A stretch of 22,469 bases of DNA from contig JASLAE010000314.1 in NCBI GenBank assembly GCA_030147305.1, positions 1 through 22,469 on the forward strand, in the 5' to 3' direction. Position 1 is the first letter of the stretch, and every line of letters starts with the position of its first letter. The notes beneath the pieces are model-generated. The model was not told the origin of the DNA, did no database searches, and saw only the letters and a program-made list of their open reading frames with translations. Positions 15,840-22,469 of the stretch are shown one piece after another. This DNA is from Cesiribacter sp. Its GTDB lineage: Bacteria; Bacteroidota; Bacteroidia; Cytophagales; Cyclobacteriaceae. Both the position numbers and the translations under genes were made by a program.

Positions 15840-16973
15840 ATGTCTATTCCTGCCACTTTGCTCTGGACGCTTTTTCTCCTTTTTTTTCCAGCCATTACAC
15901 GTTGGGGAGAAAAAAGATATAAGCCCTTACGCTGGCTGGGAGCAATGACCATCTGCTACCTGGTAGGACTGCTGTTGGGTAATCAACTATGGGTGAGCAT
16001 CCCTAAAACTTTTATGAATGCCGTTACTGAGGCAAGCGTGAGCCTTGCCATACCAGCCATGCTGTTCACAGCACATCCGCGTCAGTTGCTGAGTGGTGGC
16101 AAACAGGGTCTGCTGGCTTTTGGATTTGCTTCGCTGGCCGCTGCTATAGGGGCGGTAGTTGCTTTTTTTGTGGCTGGAAATGGTTTGGAAAACAGCGCAA
16201 ATATAAGCGGTATGCTTGCCAGTGTTTATACAGGCGGTACACCAAACATGAGTGCTGTGGGCATAGCGCTTGGTGTTGAACATGAGCTATTTCTGGTGCT
16301 CAACAGTGCAGATATTATTCTAAGTGGCCTGTATTTTGGCTTTCTTTTAACGATAGGACCTGCATTCCTGGGATTCATTTTGCCCAGCAGGGTCGATTTT
16401 CAGGCGCCAGAAGCTCAAAAGGCTGTACACTTGTCTGTGGAAGAAATGCCTGGCATCAAAGATGCAGCCTTAACCCTTGTTCTTTCGGTAATTTTGCTTG
16501 GTGCAGCCGCAGGCATCTGCCTGCTTATATTCAATGAACTGATAGTACCTGTTTTTATACTGATCGTCACTGTCTTTAGCCTGCTGGCAGCAAGTACCAA
16601 GCAGGTTCAAAAGATCAGGGGCACATACAATGCTGCCCATTACCTCCTGCTTATTTTTGCTTTAAGCATTGGCTGTCTGGCAGATTTCAGAACCCTTATT
16701 CACTTGACTGCTGCCGTGTTACCTTTTTGCAGTATTGTGATTACAATAACCATAGTTCTCCATTACACCTTTTGCAGACTGGCAGGATTAGACAAAAATA
16801 TAACCATCATCGCATCTACAGCTGCCGTGTTTGGCCCTCCCTTCGTAGGTCCTGTAGCAGAAAGATTGAAGGCCCCTCATCTGATCCTCAATGGAATTTT
16901 ATTAGGTATGCTTGGGTATGCCATCGGTAACTTCATTGGCATTGGCATAGCACGCGCACTGGCCTTGTTTTAA
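15840..16973 (+). CDS. DUF819 family multi-pass membrane protein
   Basis: A 377-residue inner-membrane protein with about ten or more hydrophobic helices. The segment SVYTGGTPNMSAVGIALG, followed by NSADIILSGLYFGFLLTIGP, is the signature of DUF819 (YjcL-like) proteins. A second, related-looking segment near the C-terminus (ASTAAVFGPPFVGPVAERL, about 322-340) suggests an inverted-repeat transporter architecture. Transport activity is predicted only from topology; no substrate is known. The stop overlaps that of the opposing gene in a shared TTAA at 16970-16973. It lies close to the hut genes but is separated from them by a gene on the other strand, so a role in histidine or urocanate uptake would be speculation. 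Confidence 0.85.
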   Translation: MSIPATLLWTLFLLFFPAITRWGEKRYKPLRWLGAMTICYLVGLLLGNQLWVSIPKTFMNAVTEASVSLAIPAMLFTAHPRQLLSGGKQGLLAFGFASLAAAIGAVVAFFVAGNGLENSANISGMLASVYTGGTPNMSAVGIALGVEHELFLVLNSADIILSGLYFGFLLTIGPAFLGFILPSRVDFQAPEAQKAVHLSVEEMPGIKDAALTLVLSVILLGAAAGICLLIFNELIVPVFILIVTVFSLLAASTKQVQKIRGTYNAAHYLLLIFALSIGCLADFRTLIHLTAAVLPFCSIVITITIVLHYTFCRLAGLDKNITIIASTAAVFGPPFVGPVAERLKAPHLILNGILLGMLGYAIGNFIGIGIARALALF

Positions 16974-17632
16974 TAAGCTGACTGAAACACTTTATTTATA
17001 TGCTCCAGCTCGTTGTTAATGTAATCTGCCACCTGTAAATAATATCGTTCCAGGTCCTTCTCAAGAATGCTGCCCAGGCTGCAACATTCGTCGGCATCTG
17101 TAAATATATCAAATACCGAAAGCCTGATCAGGGGCATGTGGTAAACCGCTGGTAACATGTCCTGCATAAAGTCATGCAGGGCACGCAAGCGCAGGGTACG
17201 TTCTATAGCTGCTATGGATTCGTTATTCAGCAGCGGCATATTTTGTTCGCAATAGCTATGGTAACGCTCCAGCCGGGGCAAAATGGGCAAAGTATACACA
17301 GGAGATTGCAGGCTCTGGTAACGGTAGAATGAAAAAGAAACCTCTTCATCAAAGGCAATGGCTACGCCACTTACTTCTATAGAAACAGGCTCTATGACTG
17401 TTATTTTACTCTTTCTTCCTGCCAGCACCTCTTTAAGGGTACCATTCAAAGCTTCTCCCAGACCTGCCTCAAACAAATCTTCCTGGGTCATGGAAGGCTG
17501 GAATCTGGTAAATTGCAGCCCCATGTAACGGTTTAAAATTTTCTTTAGGGTATAGCGTCTGCGATTGAGCGTGGAGGACTCAAGATGACGTGCCTGCATC
17601 AGCCGGGTATCTGCTGGATTTTTTCGATGCAT
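16970..17632 (-). CDS. hypothetical protein, 220 aa
   Basis: A 220-residue protein that I do not recognise. The N-terminus is very basic (MHRKNPADTRLMQARHL to about residue 35). The middle (about 70-115) looks like beta strands, with GRKSKITVIEPVSIEVSGVA. The C-terminal third is helical (DFMQDMLPAV, then ILEKDLERYYLQVADYINNE). There is no signal peptide, membrane helix or catalytic motif, and cysteines appear only as scattered residues and one CC pair. A second ATG at codon 12 could be the real start. The long open frame, protein-like composition and tight tail-to-tail fit with the DUF819 gene argue that it is real. It is divergent from hutH, with 144 bases between. Confidence 0.65.
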   Translation of the reverse strand: MHRKNPADTRLMQARHLESSTLNRRRYTLKKILNRYMGLQFTRFQPSMTQEDLFEAGLGEALNGTLKEVLAGRKSKITVIEPVSIEVSGVAIAFDEEVSFSFYRYQSLQSPVYTLPILPRLERYHSYCEQNMPLLNNESIAAIERTLRLRALHDFMQDMLPAVYHMPLIRLSVFDIFTDADECCSLGSILEKDLERYYLQVADYINNELEHINKVFQSAY

Positions 17633-17707
17633 TTAAACGGATTCTGAAAATCCCTATATAAAGCGGTGTTGTAATAAAAAGGTTTAGGAGATAGAGCAAT
17701 AGCTTTT

Positions 17708-17723
17708 AAGAGAAGCTTTTCTT
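17708..17723. repeat. imperfect 16-base palindrome upstream of hutH
   Basis: AAGAGAAGCTTTTCTT reads almost the same on both strands, with one mismatched pair, centred on AAGCTT. It lies at the position where a -33 box would be expected relative to the -7 box at 17744-17751. A regulator binding site is possible but unproven. Confidence 0.3.
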
Positions 17724-17743
17724 CAGCTCTCAAAAACTTTTTA

Positions 17744-17751
17744 TAAGTTTG
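17744..17751 (+). promoter_or_regulatory. putative -7 box of the hutHU promoter
   Basis: TAAGTTTG matches TAnnTTTG exactly and ends 25 bases before the hutH ATG. The -33 region has no TTTG at 19-21 bases, which may mean an activator is needed. Confidence 0.42.
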
Positions 17752-17776
17752 AAATTCTTAAGCTTTAAATCAAGAA

Positions 17777-19348
17777 ATGAAGCCACTATTTAGATATGGA
17801 CAAGATAAGCTCACGGCTTCTGCCGCGCTGGCCCTGGCACGTGGCCAGATGCAGGCTAAGTTTAGTACAGAAGTGCAAAATAAAATAGATAACAGCCGGG
17901 CGGCTGTTGACGAAATTGTAGCCAGAGGCAAAGTGGTCTATGGCATCAACACTGGCTTTGGCTCACTCTGCAACAAGATTATCTCTGCAGAAAATACCAG
18001 GAGACTGCAGGATAATATTTTACGGAGCCATAGTGTTGGGGTTGGACAGGATGTACCCCATGAGGTGGTACGCCTTATGCTGATCCTGAAGATTCAGGCC
18101 CTTGCGCAGGGCTTTTCAGGTATTAGCATGCAGGTACTGGAGCGCCTGCAATGGCATCTGGACACTGACCTCATTCCCCGTGTACCACAGCAGGGATCAT
18201 TAGGTGCCTCGGGTGACCTAGCACCCCTGGCGCACCTATGCCTGCCGTTAATTGGCCTGGGCCAGGTATGGCATGAGGGACAGTGGAAGCCTACCGCTGC
18301 TGTTTTATCGGCGCACAACCTGCAAACGATTGATCTGGGCGCGAAAGAAGGTTTAGCACTGATCAATGGTACTCAGTTTATTGCTGCCTGGTCGGTCTGG
18401 GGTCTGGAACGTATGGCAAACTGCCTTGATACTGCCGATATTATAGGGGCCATGACCCTGGAAGGATTGCTTGGTTCCGCTTCTCCCTTTGAACCTGCGC
18501 TGCATCAATTACGTGCCTACAAGGGCAGCCTATATGTGGCCCACCGTTTGACCACCCTGCTGCATAACAGCGAAATGGTTGCTTCACACAAGGATTGCGG
18601 TCGTGTACAGGACCCCTATTCTCTCCGTTGTATGCCACAGGTACATGGCGCCAGCCGCAACGCCTGGTTGCATCTAAAGGACCTGCTGGAAGTGGAGCTT
18701 AATTCAGTTACGGACAATCCAATCGTTTTTAGTGCAGATAAAACCATCAGTGGCGGCAACTTTCACGGGCAACCCCTGGCACTTCCATTAGACTATAATA
18801 CCCTGGCGGCTCACGAACTGGGTAATATCTCAGACCGGCGGATTTACCTGCTGCTGGAAGGTGGTGTGAACGGTTTGCCCGAACTACTGATGCGTGATAC
18901 TGGTATTAACAGTGGTTTTATGATACCGCAGTATACCTCTGCGGCACTAGTGAGTGAAAACAAGAGTCTATGCTTCCCTCCCAGTGCCGACAGTATTCCT
19001 TCGAGCCTGGGTCAGGAGGATCATGTGAGCATGGGCTCTATCAGTGGGCGCCGCCTTAATCAGGTACTCGGCAACCTGGAAAACATCCTGGCCATAGAAT
19101 TACTTTGCGCCGCACAGGCCTTTGACTACCGCCGACCCATGCGCAGCAGCAAGCTGCTGGATGCCTGCCACGAGCTGGTGCGCAGCCGCATTGACCATGC
19201 AGAAGAAGACCGCGTTTTTGCGGACGACATACAGATATTGGGCGAGATCATTCGCCAACAGGAATTAGTTAGCTTAACTCAAGAAATTGCCCGCCATGAA
19301 AACCTTGACCTCTACGGACCCTACTTCGAAGACTTCGGACTTTATTAA
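17777..19348 (+). CDS. hutH: histidine ammonia-lyase
   Basis: It removes ammonia from histidine to give trans-urocanate, the first step of histidine breakdown, in the cytoplasm. The self-forming MIO cofactor triad Ala144-Ser145-Gly146 lies in SLGASGDLAPLAHL. The catalytic Tyr55 is in VVYGINTGFGSL. Further family blocks are NGTQFIAAW, the segment QVHGASRNAW, and SSLGQEDHVSMGS near residue 410. At 523 residues it is complete and near the usual length of 500-520. Spacing of these blocks argues for histidine rather than phenylalanine ammonia-lyase, as does the hut context. The 3' end overlaps hutU by 53 bases, an unusually long overlap, so the pair must be translated from one message. Confidence 0.96.
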   Translation: MKPLFRYGQDKLTASAALALARGQMQAKFSTEVQNKIDNSRAAVDEIVARGKVVYGINTGFGSLCNKIISAENTRRLQDNILRSHSVGVGQDVPHEVVRLMLILKIQALAQGFSGISMQVLERLQWHLDTDLIPRVPQQGSLGASGDLAPLAHLCLPLIGLGQVWHEGQWKPTAAVLSAHNLQTIDLGAKEGLALINGTQFIAAWSVWGLERMANCLDTADIIGAMTLEGLLGSASPFEPALHQLRAYKGSLYVAHRLTTLLHNSEMVASHKDCGRVQDPYSLRCMPQVHGASRNAWLHLKDLLEVELNSVTDNPIVFSADKTISGGNFHGQPLALPLDYNTLAAHELGNISDRRIYLLLEGGVNGLPELLMRDTGINSGFMIPQYTSAALVSENKSLCFPPSADSIPSSLGQEDHVSMGSISGRRLNQVLGNLENILAIELLCAAQAFDYRRPMRSSKLLDACHELVRSRIDHAEEDRVFADDIQILGEIIRQQELVSLTQEIARHENLDLYGPYFEDFGLY

Positions 19349-20996
19349 ACAGTTTGCCCGGCACCCTCATTACACGGCACCCCGCGGGAGTAAATTAAAT
19401 GCACTGAGCTGGCAGACTGAAGCGCCACTGCGCATGCTGCTCAATAACCTGGACGCCGAGGTAGCTGAAGATCCTGCCAACCTGGTTGTCTATGGCGGTA
19501 CGGGCCAGGCCGCCCGTAACAGAGCGGCGCTGGAAAAAATCATAGACTGTCTGCTGCATCTGCGCGACGACCAGAGCCTGCTGGTGCAAAGTGGAAAGCC
19601 TGTTGGCATAGTACCCACCCATCCTGAAGCACCCCGGGTCCTGATTGCTAATTCAAACCTGGTGCCTGCCTGGGCCAGCTGGGAACATTTCGAAGAATTA
19701 AAGGCCAAAGGATTGATGATGTACGGGCAGATGACAGCCGGCAGCTGGATCTACATTGGCACCCAGGGCATAGTACAGGGAACTTATGAAACCTTTGCTT
19801 CCTGTGCCCGACAGCATTTTGGAGGCAGCCTCAGCAAAAAACTGGTAGTTTCTGGTGGGCTTGGTGGTATGGGCGGCGCGCAGCCACTAGCAGCCACCAT
19901 TGCAGGTGCCACCTTTCTAGGAGTAGATGTTGATCCGGCCCGCATCCAGAAACGCATAGATACCCGCTATTGCGACCGCATGACTCACAATTATGAAGAG
20001 GCCAAGCAATGGGCCCTTGAAGCAAAAGCAAAAGGAGAAGCCATTTCCATTGGTCTGGTTGGTGATATTGGAGATGTGCTTGAAAAGCTCTTACAGGACA
20101 ACATAATTCCGGACGTACTAACAGACCAGACCTCTGCGCACGATCCTGTACATGGCTACATTCCTAACGGTCTTAGCCTGCAGGAAGCTGAAAAGCTGAG
20201 AGCGGAAGATCCAAAGGCTTATAAAGACAAAAGCCTGAAAAGCATGGCCCGCCACGTAGGCTTTATGCTGGAGATGCAGCGGCGCGGTGCAAAAACTTTC
20301 GATTATGGTAATAACCTCCGGGAGTTTGCCCGCCAGGGCGGTGAACCCAATGCTTTTGATTTTAAAGGCTTTGTACCGGAATATATTCGTCCGCAATTCT
20401 GCGAAGGCCGGGGCCCCTTCCGGTGGGCTGCTTTGAGTGGCGATCCGGAGGACATCTACACCACAGACCAGGCGCTGATGGAGCTGTTCCCGGAGCATCA
20501 AGGATTGCACCGCTGGCTGAAAGCAGCCAGGGATCGCATCGCTTTCCAGGGTTTACCATGCCGCATTTGCTGGCTGGGTATGGGAGAACGTCAGAAAGCT
20601 GGTCAGCTCTTTAATGACCTGGTCCGGACCGGCAAAGTAAAAGCGCCTATTGTAATAGGCCGTGACCATCTTGATTGTGGTTCTGTGGCTTCACCTAACC
20701 GTGAAACGGAAGGAATGCTGGATGGCAGTGATGCTGTAAGTGACTGGCCCTTGCTCAACCTGATGAGCAATACCGCTGGGGGTGCTACCTGGGTTAGCTT
20801 TCACCACGGTGGTGGCGTAGGCATTGGTTACAGCCAACATGCCGGCATGGTTGTAGTGGCTGATGGCACTGATCGGGCTGCCCGCTGCCTGGACCGTGTA
20901 CTGCACATCGACCCGGCCATGGGAGTTATCCGTCATGCCGATGCAGGTTATGAAAAGGCGCAGGAATGGGCCGAAAGGTTTGAGCTAAGGATCTGA
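19296..20996 (+). CDS. hutU: urocanate hydratase
   Basis: It converts urocanate to 4-imidazolone-5-propionate with tightly bound NAD+ as an electrophile. The NAD-binding motif GGLGGMGGAQ starts near residue 187, and the conserved Cys near residue 422 is in GLPCRICWLGMGER. Other family blocks are VYGGTGQAARN, MTAGSWIYIGTQGI, DQTSAHDPVHGY and WVSFHHGGGVGIGYSQHAG. The protein is 566 residues from the ATG at 19296, close to the bacterial norm. I chose that ATG because the next in-frame ATG would remove the conserved N-terminus; it has AAGAAA about 9 bases upstream. An intrinsic terminator follows the stop within 50 bases, so hutHU forms a two-gene transcript. Confidence 0.96.
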   Translation: MKTLTSTDPTSKTSDFIKQFARHPHYTAPRGSKLNALSWQTEAPLRMLLNNLDAEVAEDPANLVVYGGTGQAARNRAALEKIIDCLLHLRDDQSLLVQSGKPVGIVPTHPEAPRVLIANSNLVPAWASWEHFEELKAKGLMMYGQMTAGSWIYIGTQGIVQGTYETFASCARQHFGGSLSKKLVVSGGLGGMGGAQPLAATIAGATFLGVDVDPARIQKRIDTRYCDRMTHNYEEAKQWALEAKAKGEAISIGLVGDIGDVLEKLLQDNIIPDVLTDQTSAHDPVHGYIPNGLSLQEAEKLRAEDPKAYKDKSLKSMARHVGFMLEMQRRGAKTFDYGNNLREFARQGGEPNAFDFKGFVPEYIRPQFCEGRGPFRWAALSGDPEDIYTTDQALMELFPEHQGLHRWLKAARDRIAFQGLPCRICWLGMGERQKAGQLFNDLVRTGKVKAPIVIGRDHLDCGSVASPNRETEGMLDGSDAVSDWPLLNLMSNTAGGATWVSFHHGGGVGIGYSQHAGMVVVADGTDRAARCLDRVLHIDPAMGVIRHADAGYEKAQEWAERFELRI

Positions 20997-21040
20997 CCAG
21001 AATCTGAATCCAATAGATCCAAATCTATGTTAAATTAACT

Positions 21041-21073
21041 GAGGAGCAGCTTTAAAACTGCTCCTCTTTTTTT
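21041..21073 (+). terminator. strong intrinsic terminator after hutU
   Basis: GAGGAGCAG at 21041-21049 pairs perfectly with CTGCTCCTC at 21058-21066 around an 8-base loop, followed at once by seven T residues. It ends the hutHU transcript and separates it from hutI. Confidence 0.92.
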
Positions 21074-21122
21074 GAAAGCTTCCGGTTTATTGACAGCGGA
21101 CGACAGCTTTCTTCAGGCTTTC

Positions 21123-21154
21123 TTTGTCTACACCCCCTGGAAATTATATCTTTG
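21123..21154 (+). promoter_or_regulatory. consensus Bacteroidota promoter of hutI
   Basis: TTTG at 21123-21126, a 20-base spacer and TATCTTTG at 21147-21154 match TTTG-N20-TAnnTTTG exactly. Transcription should begin near 21161, leaving a leader of about 16 bases before the GTG at 21177. It is the best promoter match I found in the window. Confidence 0.75.
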
Positions 21155-21176
21155 TTCAGACAATAAACCATTTTTT

Positions 21177-22415
21177 GTGTCAACACTTATTTTAGTAGGC
21201 CCTTTTCGCCAATTGTTGCCTATGTCGCAGCTGGCGCTGAAAGGACCAATTCCTGACCATGAATTACCCATTATTGCAGAAGGCGGTGTCCTGATAGAAG
21301 CCAGTAAAATTGTGGCTGTTGGTCCTTTTGCCCTGCTGAAGGAAAAATATCCATCCGCCTTTCACCAAGCGATTACAGAAGACCTGGTACTGCTGCCTGG
21401 ATTGATAGATTGCCATACACACATATGTTTTGGTGGTAGCCGTGCTCGTGATTACGCCCTGCGCGTTGCAGGTACCAGCTACCAGGAAATTCTTCGCCAG
21501 GGCGGTGGCATTCACGATACAGTAGGAAAAACCCGCGAATCAACACTGGATTCACTTGCCGAGGCAACAGCCCGGCGTGCGAACAGGCACCTGCAGGAAG
21601 GGGTTACTACCATTGAAGTGAAAAGTGGTTACGGTCTTACCGTTGCAGACGAATTAAAAATGCTCAGGGCCATCAGGCAAGCAGCTGACAAAACCGATGC
21701 AACCCTTATACCAACTTGCCTGGCCGCCCATGTGAAACCTAAAGAAGCTACAAACGCGGCAGCTTGGTTAAAAGAAGTGCTCCTTTACCTGTTGCCGACC
21801 ATCAAAGCAGAAGACCTTTCCAAAAGGATCGATATTTTCATTGAAGAAGAGGCATTCCCTGCATCTTTAGCACAGGGATATCTGGAGGCTGCAAAGGTAG
21901 CAGGCTTTGCTCTCACAGTTCATGCCGATCAGTTTAGTCCGCAGGGGGTGCCTGTTGCCATTCAGGTAGGTGCGCTAAGTGCCGACCATCTGGAAAATAG
22001 CACAGAGGCAAATTTAAAATTATTAGCTGAATCTGAGACTGTTGGCGTAGCACTACCCGGCGCTTCGTTGGGTCTGGGCATGACTTACACACCTGCCCGT
22101 AAATTCTTAGATATGGGAGGAAGCCTGGCGATTGCAACCGACTGGAACCCTGGTTCGGCGCCCATGGGCGATCTTTTGATGCAGGCAGCTGTGCTAAGTG
22201 CAGCAGAGAAATTAACCATGGCAGAAACCCTCTCGGCTATTACCTGCCGGGCAGCCCATGCCCTGCGTCTTTGGGACCGTGGTATGCTAACAGAAAGCCT
22301 TTTGGCAGATATGGTAGCTTTTCCAACAGATGACTATCGGGAAATTTTATATCAACAGGGCAAGTTAAAGCCAAAAATAGTCTGGAAGGCTGGAAAAATG
22401 GTAGTAGGACATTGA
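21177..22415 (+). CDS. hutI: imidazolonepropionase
   Basis: This amidohydrolase opens 4-imidazolone-5-propionate to N-formimino-L-glutamate. Metal ligands are His80 and His82 in PGLIDCHTHICFGG, His249 in TVHADQFS and Asp322 in IATDWNPGSAP; His185 lies in CLAAHVKP. Substrate-binding family blocks RVAGTSYQEI and GGGIHDTV are present. I start it at the GTG at 21177, giving 412 residues. The longer in-frame version would begin inside the terminator hairpin tail and run through the promoter, and adds residues not found in the family. The N-terminus then reads VSTLILVGPF, with the first codon as Met. It is transcribed separately from hutHU; the next gene of the pathway would lie past the window edge. 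Confidence 0.94.
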   Translation: MSTLILVGPFRQLLPMSQLALKGPIPDHELPIIAEGGVLIEASKIVAVGPFALLKEKYPSAFHQAITEDLVLLPGLIDCHTHICFGGSRARDYALRVAGTSYQEILRQGGGIHDTVGKTRESTLDSLAEATARRANRHLQEGVTTIEVKSGYGLTVADELKMLRAIRQAADKTDATLIPTCLAAHVKPKEATNAAAWLKEVLLYLLPTIKAEDLSKRIDIFIEEEAFPASLAQGYLEAAKVAGFALTVHADQFSPQGVPVAIQVGALSADHLENSTEANLKLLAESETVGVALPGASLGLGMTYTPARKFLDMGGSLAIATDWNPGSAPMGDLLMQAAVLSAAEKLTMAETLSAITCRAAHALRLWDRGMLTESLLADMVAFPTDDYREILYQQGKLKPKIVWKAGKMVVGH

Positions 22416-22469
22416 ACGTAGCAATCATCAGCCTATATTCCGCTATTAAGTGGCGGTGATCATAAAAAC

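Overview
The window looks like a chromosomal segment of a Bacteroidota bacterium, most likely of the Cytophagales type (inference). The evidence is the gene content (class I HMG-CoA reductase, an ArsR/SRPBCC/DoxX operon, a Bacteroidota-style hut locus, DUF819 and RecD2 proteins) and several upstream sequences that fit the Bacteroidota promoter TTTG-N19-21-TAnnTTTG rather than a sigma70 promoter. No transposase, integrase, tRNA, rRNA or CRISPR array was seen.

Layout. (1) 370-1576, plus strand: a compact arsR-SRPBCC-doxX operon, with a promoter overlapped by GGTTGC/GCAACC half-sites that look like its own operator. (2) 1817-4114, minus strand: a VKOR-like four-helix membrane protein, and a class I HMG-CoA reductase carrying an extra N-terminal domain. 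(3) 4668-11457, minus strand: a complete, collinear six-gene ebo cluster, eboA to eboF, read from right to left. It encodes the EboA helical protein, a TatD-like hydrolase, a UbiA-family prenyltransferase, a dehydroquinate-synthase-like protein, a TIM-barrel EboE and an alkaline-phosphatase-superfamily EboF. In cyanobacteria the ebo cluster is tied to moving a secondary-metabolite precursor (scytonemin) to the periplasm; the cargo in this organism is unknown. (4) 12031-15435: a RecD2-type helicase (plus) convergent with a NagD-type HAD phosphatase (minus). (5) 15840-17632: a DUF819 membrane protein (plus) meeting an unrecognised 220-residue protein (minus) tail to tail in a shared TTAA. (6) 17777-22415, plus strand: histidine utilisation, hutH-hutU overlapping and co-transcribed, then a strong intrinsic terminator, then hutI with its own promoter.

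How the genes work together. HutH, HutU and HutI turn histidine into urocanate, imidazolonepropionate and N-formimino-glutamate; the last step (hutG or equivalent) is not in the window. HMG-CoA reductase makes mevalonate for isoprenoids, and EboC belongs to a family that transfers isoprenoid chains. The neighbourhood of HMG-CoA reductase and ebo therefore suggests, but does not prove, a shared isoprenoid-linked pathway. The most unusual points are the badly altered metal site of EboF, the N-terminal domain on HMG-CoA reductase, the missing loop cysteines of the VKOR-like protein, and the operator/promoter geometry of the arsR operon.
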